Positions 43,101-51,210 of a stretch of 64,000 bases of DNA are shown here, piece after piece. Below the pieces are notes generated by a model. That model did no database searches. It was not told the origin of the DNA and saw only the letters and a program-made list of their open reading frames with translations. Within the stretch, counting starts at the first letter, position 1; each line of letters opens with the position of its first letter. A program made the translations under genes and the position numbers. This DNA is from Rapidithrix thailandica (GTDB taxonomy: Bacteria; Bacteroidota; Bacteroidia; Cytophagales; Flammeovirgaceae). The DNA is taken from NCBI RefSeq assembly GCF_039710355.1, contig NZ_JBDKWZ010000001.1:186001-250000 (forward strand), written 5' to 3'.

Positions 43101-43418
43101 AGTAATTCGTTGAGGCAGTCCGCCTTGGGTAGGAATGACAAAAATATCATCGTTCCCATAACGGTCGCTGCTAAAGGCAATTTGCGAGCCATCAGGGCTC
43201 CACTTGGGTAATTGATCATAGGCCTCATGAATAGTTAGCCTGCGAGGCTCTCCTCCTTGTGCATTGGCCACCCAAATATCCCCTTGATAGGAGAAGGCAA
43301 TTTGTGATCCGTCCGGACTCAATGCCGGAAAGCGCACAAAAGGCACGGGATCTTGTGCCGCGGCCATATGAATGAGAAGGTTGATAAACAGTGTCGTTAA
43401 AATTGGAATTTTATACAT
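40182..43418 (-). CDS. Tricorn-like S41 protease with beta-propeller
   Basis: A 1078-residue exported protein. After a signal peptide (residues 1-21), residues 25 to about 560 carry many TolB/PD40 propeller repeats (FPALSPDGSQIAFSY, LPKWSPDGSQIAFSSDRYGN). A charged insert of Asp, Glu and Lys follows (about 555-590), then further propeller blades. The catalytic C-terminal part has a core helix region with LNASHMGMYG (serine and histidine), a PDZ domain (AGDVILSVNGTEV) and the S41 block VIDVRFNGGGWTTD, with nucleophile SYSNAEIFSH at about residue 980 and a glutamate in IPAEPDY. Tricorn proteins degrade peptides in steps. Here it would act in the periplasm. Confidence 0.92.
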   Translation of the reverse strand: MYKIPILTTLFINLLIHMAAAQDPVPFVRFPALSPDGSQIAFSYQGDIWVANAQGGEPRRLTIHEAYDQLPKWSPDGSQIAFSSDRYGNDDIFVIPTQGGLPQRITYHSSSDEISEWTKDGQLQMETRRTYVNVERERELSQVSAKGGTPTRLFDAVGFTPKTSPNGRFIAFVRGTCRLAREAYRGPANREIWLYDNQQKSFQQLTQFDGHDFNPVWKDDQTLLFISARNGKFNIFKLALDNNGKAQGSPEALTSYKDFGVRYMEISRDGKKIAFEQFAHIYTMNAEGGNPQKVNLQLNTDYRFDPTERKSYSNNASEYAVSPNGKYLALVIRGEIFVKENDKEKRRTVQLTKSEARDQDIAWLNDSTLLFTSDRNGQYDLFMVRSSNPEQPDLFKSLKHETLQITKTAKDEAQPVISPDFKKIAYTRGGGTLITASISPEGKLSNEKLLLDGWAHPGGVSWSPDARWLAYSLEDLNFNEEVYIHAADNSKKPVNVSLHPRPDFQPVWSKDGSKLGFLSSRNNGDADVWFVWLKKEDWEKTKQDWEDFEEDQPSKKENKGDKKDKKEEELPPIQIDFENIHLRLAQVTGLPGNESSLAISNDGKTFYFVNNRSGRMSYKAKQDLFQIQWDGTEMKPMTSGGQSPFAVNIGPKGSHLYFIRKGGSIGRIKASGGSQESLSFTASIQIDYTAEKKQIFDEGWRTLNKRFYDPEFHGNNWDQLKKKYENWALQASTKRDFREVFNLMLGQLNASHMGMYGPDQAETQQERTGLLGIDIEPLAKGVKIKRVIPNSPADRSQSKLEAGDVILSVNGTEVKAGENFYALLTHTVNERVLLEVEGKDKQKREVIIRPSGSISTLLYEEWVQQRKELTEKYSNGRLGYIHIRGMNWPSFENFERELTASGLGKEGLVIDVRFNGGGWTTDYLMAVLDVRQHAYTIPRGAAKSLDENEKFAKHYPYGERLPFPTWTKPSVAMCNANSYSNAEIFSHAYKTLGLGKLVGVPTFGAVISTGGQGLIDGSYVRVPFRAWYVKKTGKNMENIPAEPDYLIYNTPESKANHRDEQLQKAVNVLLEQIDSEKN

Positions 43419-43546
43419 TTTAAAATGTAAGTTTTGATTTAGTTGAATAAGGTGTATAAAACGGGGCTTGAAATTACTAAATCTTAAGGGTAAAAGTTGG
43501 GTTTAAGAGAAGTTTACCAATTTGTTAACGAATTTAATTGGAACGG

Positions 43547-43586
43547 AAAAAGCCGTAAGGGCTACGAGCAGCTCTTACGGCTTTTT
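43547..43586. terminator. Bidirectional terminator downstream of the metal importer operon
   Basis: Arms AAAAAGCCGTAAG and CTTACGGCTTTTT around a short inner stem; T runs on both strands. It ends the operon coming from 47664. Confidence 0.9.
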
Positions 43587-43661
43587 ACAGATGGCTTGAT
43601 GGATTGAACTTCTTGTTGTTCAAAAAAGCCGTGAATGCTAGGCGGTTAGTGTGTTTGCATG

Positions 43662-44561
43662 TTAAGGACTATGTTTTGAAAAGCCGGCTTCCCGGATATG
43701 ATGTGCGGCATCTTCCATACTTGTTTTCTCTTTGCCTTTTTTGATCAAAAGAGCGATAATGAATTCCAGGCCAATACAGCTGACCATGGCACCGGCAATA
43801 GAACCATTGACCCAACTACTCAAAAAATAGCCTCCGATAGCGGCCAAGATCCCGGACAGTACCGATAAGAGTAACATTTTAGGGAGGTTGTCGGTAAGCA
43901 TATATGCGATAGCCGGCGGACCTACCAGAAAAGCAACTACCATAATGGCACCAACGGATTCGAAAGAGAGGACAGTCGTGAGAGATACTGCGGACATCAG
44001 GGAGTAATGCCAGAAACTGGTGGCTATGCCCAAAGTAGCAGCAAAAAGAGGGTCGAAACTAGTAAGTTGCAAACCTCTGTAACCCAGTATTATATACAAT
44101 AAGATAATCACAAAATTGATGCTTAATATCCAAACCGTTTGAGGGCCCATGTTTTGTCCGTTTACTATCCAAGTATTGAGTGGGACATAGGCGATTTCTC
44201 CATAAAGGACACACTCTTGGTCCAAGTCGACTTTATCTGCGAAAGCGGAAACCAGAATAACGCCAATGGCAAATAACCAAGTAAATGCTACCCCAATGGC
44301 GGCATCAATTTGTAACTTCCCTTTCTTATTCAGTATCTCGATGATAATGGTGGTGAGTACACCGAATATCGCTGCTCCAATCAACATCGGTAGTGATGCA
44401 CGGGTGTGAGCTACCAGATAAGCTAACACAATACCAGGCAGTACCGCATGGGAAATGGCATCGCCCACCATCGTCATCTTTCTAAGTAAGAGAAAGCAAC
44501 CCAACAGTCCGCAAGTGGCGGCTACCAAAGCTCCGGTGAGTATGATCCAAAAGGCATCCAT
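43662..44561 (-). CDS. Metal ABC transporter permease (MntD/SitD type)
   Basis: A 299-residue ABC-3 family permease with about eight helices. The typical start LVAATCGLLGCFLLLRKMTMVGDAISHAVLPGIVLAYL and the later VGAIMVVAFLVGPPAIAYML are visible. It pairs with the fused permease in the same operon to import manganese, iron or zinc. It ends in a short charged cytoplasmic tail (KKGKEKTSMEDAAHHIREAGF) with two adjacent histidines. It lies last in the operon, 30 bases after the fusion gene. Two different permease subunits suggest a heterodimeric channel. Confidence 0.92.
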   Translation of the reverse strand: MDAFWIILTGALVAATCGLLGCFLLLRKMTMVGDAISHAVLPGIVLAYLVAHTRASLPMLIGAAIFGVLTTIIIEILNKKGKLQIDAAIGVAFTWLFAIGVILVSAFADKVDLDQECVLYGEIAYVPLNTWIVNGQNMGPQTVWILSINFVIILLYIILGYRGLQLTSFDPLFAATLGIATSFWHYSLMSAVSLTTVLSFESVGAIMVVAFLVGPPAIAYMLTDNLPKMLLLSVLSGILAAIGGYFLSSWVNGSIAGAMVSCIGLEFIIALLIKKGKEKTSMEDAAHHIREAGFSKHSP

Positions 44562-44591
44562 ATACTATTTTTTTTTGAGTTAAAAGCCCTT

Positions 44592-45890
44592 TTATTCTTT
44601 GCCCTTGTAGGGTACGGGTGAGGCATGAGGGTCAACCAAAGGGTATTCCAGTTGTTTTTCCAATTCTCTTTCCAGTTCCGGGGTGATGATATGTTCAATG
44701 GCCTCGGCATCTTCATGTACATGGTCGGAGGGTAATTGCATATGTTTGGTCAAATAAATCTCCCATAAACGGTGGATTTTTGTTACTCTCCTTCCTTCTT
44801 CCACACCTGAAGGCGTTAAGGCCACTTCTTTTCCCGTTACGGTTACCAGGTTTTTCTTTTGTAAAATTATCAATCCTCTTTTGAGGTCCCGTGTAGGGAT
44901 GGAGCGAGTATCCTGAATCAAATCAAATGCGCGATAACGTTGGTAAGCATCGTCCGTTTCTCCCAAGTGGTACAGGCATTTCAAAATGTTTTCCCCAAGA
45001 ATTTGCTTTTTTACCCTGTTTTGAGTCTGTAATTCGTAGAGAATACCTCTTTTTTTTCCAAGTAAAACTGAAAACACGGTTAAAAGCGAAAGTACAGTGA
45101 CAATCCAGGGGCCTGTGGGCATTTTGGGTAATGTATAGGAGATAAAAGTGCCCATCATTCCTGCAAAGATGGCAAATACCGCAGAGAGGAAAATCATCCA
45201 TTTGAGGTTTTCGGTCCAGTACCGAGCTGCTGCGGCAGGGGTAATGAGCAAGGCTGCCATCAATATTACTCCTACGGCCTGAATGCCGATAGCGATGGCA
45301 AAAACGGTGAGTACGGAAATCAGCAACTCCATCCGCTTGACCGGAATTCCGATGGTGCCTGCATATTCCCGATCAAAGGTAATGAGAGTAAAGGCTTTGA
45401 AAAAGTAGATAACAACACTAATGAGTACCAAACTGAAAAGGCCAAATACCATGACATCTTCTTGGACCATGGCCGCTGCTTTCCCAAATAAAAACTTGTC
45501 CAAGCCCGATTGAGCGGCATTGCCTGAATTCTGAATAATGGATAACAACAGTACGCCAAAACCATAAAATACAGACAGCACCAAGCCTAGAGCAGCATCC
45601 GGTTTGAGTTTTGTCCGGGCGGTAATCATGTCAATACAAAACAGCCCTAACCAACCGGTAGTAAAAGCTCCTAACAGTAAAAAGAAGGGGTTTTTGGTTT
45701 GTGCAAGCATAAAAGCCAGGCAAATGCCTGGCAAGATGGCATGGGAAATGGCATCGCCAATCAGGGCGCGTTTTCTCAAAAAAGTAAACGTGCCGACCAC
45801 ACCCGAGCTCGCACTCATCAATACGACTGCCAGTAATACCCAACGTACATTGGGATCGTCCAGCAGCAAAAATTCAAAGAGATTTCCCAT
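44592..45890 (-). CDS. Metal ABC permease fused to a DtxR/MntR-type regulator domain
   Basis: A 432-residue fusion. Residues 1-285 are an ABC-3 permease (GVVGTFTFLRKRALIGDAISHAILPGI, VGVILMAALLITPAAAARYW). After a basic stretch (GKKRGILYEL), residues 300-432 carry a winged helix with LQKKNLVTVTGKEVALTPSGVEEG and the DtxR dimerisation and metal site VTKIHRLWEIYL...HEDAEAIEH, ending in LVDPHASPVP. The E-x2-E-H and HRLWE patterns are the metal ligands of MntR-like repressors. A membrane permease carrying its own metal sensor could report transport or bind the operator 1.8 kb upstream. Fusions of this sort occur in other Bacteroidota as I recall, with unknown function. Confidence 0.9.
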   Translation of the reverse strand: MGNLFEFLLLDDPNVRWVLLAVVLMSASSGVVGTFTFLRKRALIGDAISHAILPGICLAFMLAQTKNPFFLLLGAFTTGWLGLFCIDMITARTKLKPDAALGLVLSVFYGFGVLLLSIIQNSGNAAQSGLDKFLFGKAAAMVQEDVMVFGLFSLVLISVVIYFFKAFTLITFDREYAGTIGIPVKRMELLISVLTVFAIAIGIQAVGVILMAALLITPAAAARYWTENLKWMIFLSAVFAIFAGMMGTFISYTLPKMPTGPWIVTVLSLLTVFSVLLGKKRGILYELQTQNRVKKQILGENILKCLYHLGETDDAYQRYRAFDLIQDTRSIPTRDLKRGLIILQKKNLVTVTGKEVALTPSGVEEGRRVTKIHRLWEIYLTKHMQLPSDHVHEDAEAIEHIITPELERELEKQLEYPLVDPHASPVPYKGKE

Positions 45891-45900
45891 CGTATACCGT

Positions 45901-46692
45901 TTAATTTTTTTCTCTGACCGGGAATTTTTTTCGACCTAACAAATCGGCTACTTGGGTTAAGATGTTTAAGCGTCCGCCATAGGTCTGGTCCAGGATTTCG
46001 CTGGTGAAAACCTCTTCCGTTTTCCCGGAGGCAATCAACCGTGTGTTGATCATCACCAGCCAATCAAAGTACTGAGAGGCGGTTTGTAAATCATGATGGA
46101 CTACAACTATGGTTTTGCCTTTGGATTTCATTTCGGTGAGCAAACTCATAATGGCCGATTCGGTTGCCGCATCCACACCTGCAAAGGGCTCGTCCAAAAG
46201 GTATAAATCCGCTTCTTGAGCCAAAGCCCTGGCAATGAATACTCTTTGTTGTTGCCCTCCGGAGAGCTGGGATATTTGCCGGTTTTTAAATTTCTCCAAC
46301 TGTACTTTTCGAATACTTTCCAGAGCAATTTCCCTGTCAAGCCGGTTGGCCCGTTTGAAAATGTTTTTCCGGGTGTATCTTCCCATCAACACCGTATCGT
46401 ATACACTGGCGGGAAAGTCCCAGTCCACCGAGTTTCGCTGTGGTACATAGGCTACCCGGTTTCTGACCTCTTCCAGGCTTTTATTAAATAATTTGACATA
46501 ACCGCTGCCCGGTTTGATCAAGCCCATAATGGCTTTCAACATGGTCGTTTTTCCGGAGCCGTTAGGGCCGATGATGCCAATTAAATTTCCCTCCGGAAGT
46601 GTATAATCGATATTCCAGATAGCCGGCTTGTTTTGATAAGTAACCGTCAGGTTGTGTAATTCTATGACCGGATTAGGTACATGGGCGATCAT
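45901..46692 (-). CDS. Metal ABC transporter ATP-binding protein (MntB/ZnuC type)
   Basis: A 263-residue ATPase. Walker A is GPNGSGKTT, the Q-loop VPQRNSVDWDFP (the NSVDWDFP form is typical of manganese and iron importers), the signature LSGGQQQRVFIARAL, Walker B LYLLDEPFAGVD and the switch histidine VVVHHDLQT. It drives import of the metal through the two permeases. Its stop is 10 bases from the fusion permease start, and the binding-protein gene ends 39 bases before its own start, so all four are one operon. The length is normal for the family. Confidence 0.95.
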   Translation of the reverse strand: MIAHVPNPVIELHNLTVTYQNKPAIWNIDYTLPEGNLIGIIGPNGSGKTTMLKAIMGLIKPGSGYVKLFNKSLEEVRNRVAYVPQRNSVDWDFPASVYDTVLMGRYTRKNIFKRANRLDREIALESIRKVQLEKFKNRQISQLSGGQQQRVFIARALAQEADLYLLDEPFAGVDAATESAIMSLLTEMKSKGKTIVVVHHDLQTASQYFDWLVMINTRLIASGKTEEVFTSEILDQTYGGRLNILTQVADLLGRKKFPVREKN

Positions 46693-46731
46693 AATTGAGT
46701 CTTTTTTCCGTAATGAATAAATTCCATTGTT

Positions 46732-47664
46732 CTATTTTAAAGAATGTACAATGGTGTTGACATTGGCTTTTACCATGCCGATATAGGTGCCTTCCGGAGT
46801 ACCGTTAGCTCCCATAGCATCCGAAAACAATGTCCCCCCGATTTGTACCGGATGCCCTTGTTCCTGGCAGCCTGATACAACGGCTTCCAAGGATTTGGTA
46901 GGAACAGAAGATTCGACAAATACGGCTTTGATCTTTCGTTGTACAATATAATTTTTTAATTCAGTCACATCTTTTAAACCAAATTCCGCTACGGTGGAGA
47001 TTCCTTGTAAGCCTCTCACTTCAATGTCATATGCTTTGCCAAAATAGGTAAATGCATCATGGGCCGTAATCATGACCCGGCTTTCTTGAGGGATGCTTGC
47101 AATTTGTGCAGAGGTCCACTCATGCAGGGACTGAAGTTGTTGTTCGTACTTTTTAAAGTTTTGCCGGTAAGCTTCACAATGTTCCGGATCTAATTCACAA
47201 AGCTTTTCAGGAACCGAGCGAATACTTTCCAGCCATAATGCTACATCAAACCATATATGAGGGTCATATGTTTTATGGTTTCCGTCTTGCGATACCACTA
47301 TAAGTTTTTCTTCCTTCAGGTAACTGGCTACCGGGATGGTGGGTTTTTCATGATTTAGTTTATCCAAAACTTCTACCATTTTACCCTCTAAGTGTAAACC
47401 GTTATAAAAGATGGCGTCAGCCTCTCTCAGTTTGGACAAATCGTTCATGGTGGGTTTGTAGAGGTGTGGGTCTACCCCCGGGCCCATCAAAGCATCCACT
47501 TTGATAAAATCTCCGGCAATATTCCGGATAGCATCTCCCAGCATACCTGTAGTAGCGACTACATAGGGCGTGTCTTTTGAATGATTGGTTTGATCAGTAG
47601 AGGAATTACAGCCAGTTAAAAGAAGTGTGATACTAAATAGCAGTAGTAGGATATATTTCTTCAT
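46732..47664 (-). CDS. Metal-binding lipoprotein of the ABC importer (MntA/ZnuA type)
   Basis: A 310-residue lipoprotein with lipobox LLLTGC at residues 14-19. The four metal ligands of cluster A-I binding proteins are visible: VDPHLYKPT (His), YDPHIWFDV (His), AVFVESS (Glu) and LFSDAMG (Asp). The two histidines, a glutamate and an aspartate fit manganese or iron rather than zinc, which has a histidine-rich loop that is missing here. It is the first gene of the operon, behind a DtxR-type operator. It delivers the metal to the two permeases in the inner membrane. Confidence 0.93.
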   Translation of the reverse strand: MKKYILLLLFSITLLLTGCNSSTDQTNHSKDTPYVVATTGMLGDAIRNIAGDFIKVDALMGPGVDPHLYKPTMNDLSKLREADAIFYNGLHLEGKMVEVLDKLNHEKPTIPVASYLKEEKLIVVSQDGNHKTYDPHIWFDVALWLESIRSVPEKLCELDPEHCEAYRQNFKKYEQQLQSLHEWTSAQIASIPQESRVMITAHDAFTYFGKAYDIEVRGLQGISTVAEFGLKDVTELKNYIVQRKIKAVFVESSVPTKSLEAVVSGCQEQGHPVQIGGTLFSDAMGANGTPEGTYIGMVKANVNTIVHSLK

Positions 47665-47693
47665 GAATTATTACAATATGAATTGGTTTTAAA

Positions 47694-47728
47694 CAAAGGT
47701 AAATATATTTTTAGGTTTATCTAAAAAT
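47694..47728 (-). promoter_or_regulatory. DtxR/MntR-type operator overlapping the metal operon promoter
   Basis: ATTTTTAGGTTTATCTAAAAAT at 47707-47728 has 8-base inverted arms ATTTTTAG and contains the TTTAGGTTnnnCTAAA core typical of MntR-like boxes. On the minus strand a -7 box TACCTTTG lies at 47694-47701, so the operator sits in the -12 to -35 region. Binding there would block RNA polymerase. The start codon is 43 bases away. Confidence 0.75.
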
Positions 47729-48800
47729 AAAAGCCAATACTTTTTTAAAAAAAGAGAGATAAAAAGATGAGGGTATTTGTCAGGAAAGCGCTTCTGAGTG
47801 GAGTACTAAGCGCATCTTTTTTGGGCAAAACTCTTATTTCAGAAAGTTCAGTGCAGTATTCTGAGAACCTTAAATTGAGAATTTTTACCACCAACGGGGT
47901 GCCTACCGCAACGCATTTTAAACGTGCTCTAATAAGAAACCCATCAAGCTGAGCCGGATGGGTTTATAATTTAATTTAGCCGATTAACATTTACATTTAT
48001 CTTTAATGAAGCGGTTGAACATTGTTTAAAACCCAATTTGCATTGCGTTTTTCAGCATTTGAAAGTTAAAATAACACACTTCAGTGTTTTGATCACTATT
48101 GCTTGTCTTACGTTGGTTTTTGCATTGAGGTTTTTTCACTGTAAGACTATCCATGTTTAAGATGGGTTCAATATCACCGGTTGAACCGTAGACTTTATGC
48201 AAGAGACCTCTGTACATGGTGTATGATTTTTATTGTATAAATTCAATAAAAACTTGTACAATAGTAGGTCAAATATAAAAGACAACCTAATTGCTTAACC
48301 ATTATTAAGAGCTTTTGAATAGGGGAGAGAGGGAGCTTTACGTTTTGGGAGAAGGATAACTGTAGAGGAACACGAAAGGTTGTTAAGAGCAAAAAAAAGC
48401 AGGTTTAAGAAAACCTGCATTTTTGATAGTTAAAAAACTAAAACCAATTAACATAAAAATGAGCTCTTTAATATTTTTACTATCTATCAGATTAAGATGT
48501 TTCTAGTTAGAAAAGAATGTAGTGCAAATCTATAATTAATATTGATGGAATAAAAGAAGGAAAATTTTGTATTTATTCTATACTGACCATTTTCTTGACG
48601 CTTCTTAAAACCCGTTAAAGTAGGCAGGAAATTTAGTAAAATAATTCCATTTTATCACAAGTATTTCCAGTAAACTACTTTTCAGTAAAGAAGAGAGGGG
48701 GCTTAGGTCATATTATTTGTATGCAACAAAACTTTGTCTACTCCACTTAATAAAGAAAGAGTAGCAAAGTTTTGTGCTTTTCTCCGGGAAAGAAATTTTT
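47729..48800. other. Long non-coding region with three hairpins
   Basis: Over 1 kb without a convincing gene. Two short frames (47767-47952 plus, 48026-48217 minus) look spurious. Hairpins lie at 47937-47965 (AAACCCATC / GATGGGTTT), 48399-48418 (GCAGGTTT / AAACCTGC, followed by ATTTTT on the plus strand) and 48726-48774 (ACAAAACTTTG-CTACTC / GAGTAG-AAAGTTTTGT). The last one lies just after the isomerase-like gene and may be its terminator. A small RNA ending at 48425 is possible. Confidence 0.5.
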
Positions 48801-49802
48801 TTAACTTAAAGTCGCTCCGGCTTTTAGAAGTAGCGCTTTAGTTGCTTTGATCCCCTCGTCTTCACTGAGTTTGCTCCCTTCATATTCCACACCGATATGC
48901 CCGGTATAGCCTGCGTCTTTTACAATTTTAAGGATTTTGTAATAGTCGCTGTGGATTTCGTTTCCATCGGCATCAAAGTCATGAGATTTAGCGCTTACTC
49001 CTTTGGCAAAAGGCATGAGCTCTGTAATTCCCTGATAACGATCGTACTCATCCTGACAGCCGTTTTCGCCTCTGGTGATACAGAAGTTGCCAAAGTCAGG
49101 CAAAGTACCACAGCCGTCCATGCCTACTTGTGATATCACATTGGCCAACCAGGTGCCATTGGAAGAATAGCCACCATGGTTTTCTACAATTACATTGATA
49201 TTAAAATCCTTAGCAAATTCGGTGAGTTTGCCTAAGCTGCTAATGGCTGCACTGCTTACTTCCTCGGCAGTGCCTTTACCGGCTGCATTGACCCGGATAG
49301 AGTGGCAACCTAAAAATTGAGCTGCTTCTACCCATTTGTAATGATTTTCTACAGCTTTGACTCTTTCTTTTTCGTCAGTACTGCCCAAGTTACCTTCGCC
49401 ATCAATCATGATCAAAAGGCTTTGAACTCCCAGGTCATCTGCGCGCTTTTTCATGTCTGCCAAATAGGCTTGGTCTTCTGCTTTGTCTTTAAAAAAGCCA
49501 TTGACATACTCTACTGCCTCAATGCCAAAGTCATTTTTTGCTTTAGCAGCAAAATCCAGGTTATCGAGGTCACCATTGAACAAAGCTTTGTGTAAAGACC
49601 ATTGAGCTAGCGAGATTTTAAAAAACAAGTCCGTGGAAGCAGTGGTAGCAGGTTCGTTTCCTGCTTTGCTTTCCTGGTTGTTGGCCGATTCGTTACTTGT
49701 TTTTCCACAGCTACTTACTATAGGAATGATTGTGGATGACAAGCCCACCGTTGCGGCTACTTGTCCTATGTTTTTTAGGAAAATACGTCTGTTTTTGTTC
49801 AT
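48801..49802 (-). CDS. Sugar phosphate isomerase/epimerase-like Tat lipoprotein
   Basis: A 333-residue exported protein. The N-terminus MNKNRRIFLKNIGQVAATVG is a twin-arginine signal ending in the lipobox IVSSC (residue 32), followed by a low-complexity linker. From residue 58 there is a xylose-isomerase-like TIM barrel: ISLAQWSLHKALF, GIEAVEYVNGFF, SIRVNAAGKG, VIVENHGGYSSNGTW, GTLPDFGNF and HIGVEYEGSKLSEDEG, which hold the usual metal-binding Glu, Asp, His and Glu. The substrate is likely a sugar or inositol breakdown product in the periplasm. It is a single gene. Confidence 0.9.
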   Translation of the reverse strand: MNKNRRIFLKNIGQVAATVGLSSTIIPIVSSCGKTSNESANNQESKAGNEPATTASTDLFFKISLAQWSLHKALFNGDLDNLDFAAKAKNDFGIEAVEYVNGFFKDKAEDQAYLADMKKRADDLGVQSLLIMIDGEGNLGSTDEKERVKAVENHYKWVEAAQFLGCHSIRVNAAGKGTAEEVSSAAISSLGKLTEFAKDFNINVIVENHGGYSSNGTWLANVISQVGMDGCGTLPDFGNFCITRGENGCQDEYDRYQGITELMPFAKGVSAKSHDFDADGNEIHSDYYKILKIVKDAGYTGHIGVEYEGSKLSEDEGIKATKALLLKAGATLS

Positions 49803-49889
49803 ATTTACAAAGGATTTGTGTACTTTTTATCTATCCAAGATACATGAATATCCTCGATTATTCAAACTTATGTGAAAATTACCTTGATT

Positions 49890-49931
49890 CAAACAAAAGC
49901 CCAACCATAGTGTGTGACTATCATTGGGCTT
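49890..49931 (-). terminator. Intrinsic terminator of the lysine-rich lipoprotein gene
   Basis: Arms AAGCCCAA and TTGGGCTT (49897-49931) with inner CATAGT/ACTAT pairing, followed on the minus strand by TTTTGTTTG. Confidence 0.75.
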
Positions 49932-49957
49932 CGGGTGGAAAGAGGATGTGATAGTAG

Positions 49958-50812
49958 CTATTTAATTTCCTCCTCCTGTGTTTTTTTCTCTATTTTTTTG
50001 TTGAGGTTTTTTTTTCGCTTTTCTTTTTTCTTCTTTTTACGTTGCTTCTTTTCCTTTTTTCTGGGTGTTTCTTCTACAATTACGTCTTCTTCGTCATCCG
50101 TTAGCTCTTCACCTACCGTATGTAAATCAGCTTCGGCCTCTTTTTTATTTTTCTTTTTGCGTTTTTTCTTCTTTTCTTTCCTTTTTTTCTTGCCTTTTGT
50201 CCCTTCTTCTTCTTCAACTTCGTCAGAAGTTTCCCCTTCTTGTTGTTGTAAGGAATCCGCCGGAGGGTTCAACAGTTCACCAAACCTGAGCTCGTAATAA
50301 TATTGTTCCATACTCTTGGGCGGTTCATTGGGGGTGGCTTGTTGACCTTTGGCCAATTTGCCGGATAGAGAATCGGCCCTACTGCCGTCTTCACTCATCT
50401 GAAAACCATCTTCGGCATAGTATTCTTCCGAATCTATCAAGGCAGAATCTGCACGCAATGAATCCGGATGAGGGTAGGTGGGTTTTGCCTTAATGACATA
50501 CAAAAGTTTTTTATCATAAGGCTTTCGTTTCTTTTTAAAAATTCTGGCAAAAAAACTTCTGCGAGAGTTTTTTACCAAACCGTTCCATTTTTTTGGTTTT
50601 CCGGTATATAACGTTTTTTGGTCGTTAGAGGCGATAGCGTCCGGGTCAAGTTTGGGAGTGGAATCCCGGGTGAAATATGAAAAATACTGGTCAGACAGCC
50701 GACTATCCATAAGATATACGCTCTGATATGCCGGGCATACACGTTTAGTACACGCCATGCTGGCTATCAACGTACACAATAGTAATCCATAAAGGAGGAA
50801 ATGTCTGACCAT
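49958..50812 (-). CDS. Lipoprotein with a very lysine- and glutamate-rich tail
   Basis: A 284-residue lipoprotein: lipobox IASMAC at residues 16-21 followed by TKRVCPAYQSVYLMD, a start I recognise from uncharacterised Cytophagales lipoproteins. The middle has FARIFKKKRKPYDKK and YYYELRFGELLNPP. Residues from about 190 form alternating acidic and very basic blocks, for example KGKKKRKEKKKKRKKKNKKE and KKEKKQRKKKKKEKRKKN, likely disordered. The basic tail could bind polysaccharide, lipid A or nucleic acid at the envelope. I know of no function. The single gene has its own terminator. Confidence 0.75.
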   Translation of the reverse strand: MVRHFLLYGLLLCTLIASMACTKRVCPAYQSVYLMDSRLSDQYFSYFTRDSTPKLDPDAIASNDQKTLYTGKPKKWNGLVKNSRRSFFARIFKKKRKPYDKKLLYVIKAKPTYPHPDSLRADSALIDSEEYYAEDGFQMSEDGSRADSLSGKLAKGQQATPNEPPKSMEQYYYELRFGELLNPPADSLQQQEGETSDEVEEEEGTKGKKKRKEKKKKRKKKNKKEAEADLHTVGEELTDDEEDVIVEETPRKKEKKQRKKKKKEKRKKNLNKKIEKKTQEEEIK

Positions 50813-51210
50813 CTATTACTGTTGAGGAATTTTCTAAGCGTCAAAAAGTTATATAACCCAAGTAGGACTTTTGCAAAAAAAGTGATTTTTACACCAAATT
50901 GTTTAGAATATGCCACCTTCTCAGGTTAATATTATAAAAAATATTTTGAAAAAGTAGTTTAAAAAATATTCCGTTAGATTATCCCATCATAGAAACTTGA
51001 AATTATTGTCACAAACTAGTTTTTTTTACTTTTTTCTAAACGTTCCCTGAAATGTAAATTGTATTATTTCGGCAATACTATTCGATAGTTTGGACAATAT
51101 TTGGCATTAATGGAGTAAAAGCTTGGATTACGACAGAAACATTGGGGTGAATAACAATAGAGCATGTTTTGTTGACGTACTACAATTAACACCTAATGTG
51201 TAATACTGTC
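50813..51210. other. Intergenic region between divergent genes
   Basis: About 400 AT-rich bases. No gene or hairpin is seen. It holds the promoters of the lipoprotein (minus) and OmpA-like (plus) genes, but I cannot fix their boxes. Confidence 0.4.

Noticed and set aside
47767..47952. Possible 61-residue exported protein on the plus strand
   Set aside because: The start looks a little like a signal peptide, but the rest has no domain, no promoter is seen, and the frame ends inside a hairpin. It reads as chance.
48026..48217. Possible 63-residue fragment of a transposase on the minus strand
   Set aside because: The end (VCYFNFQMLKNAMQIGF) recalls mobile-element proteins only vaguely, and there are no inverted repeats or other fragments nearby.
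49914..50297. Serine/phenylalanine-rich frame on the plus strand
   Set aside because: It is the mirror of the lysine-rich coding region of the lipoprotein on the other strand.
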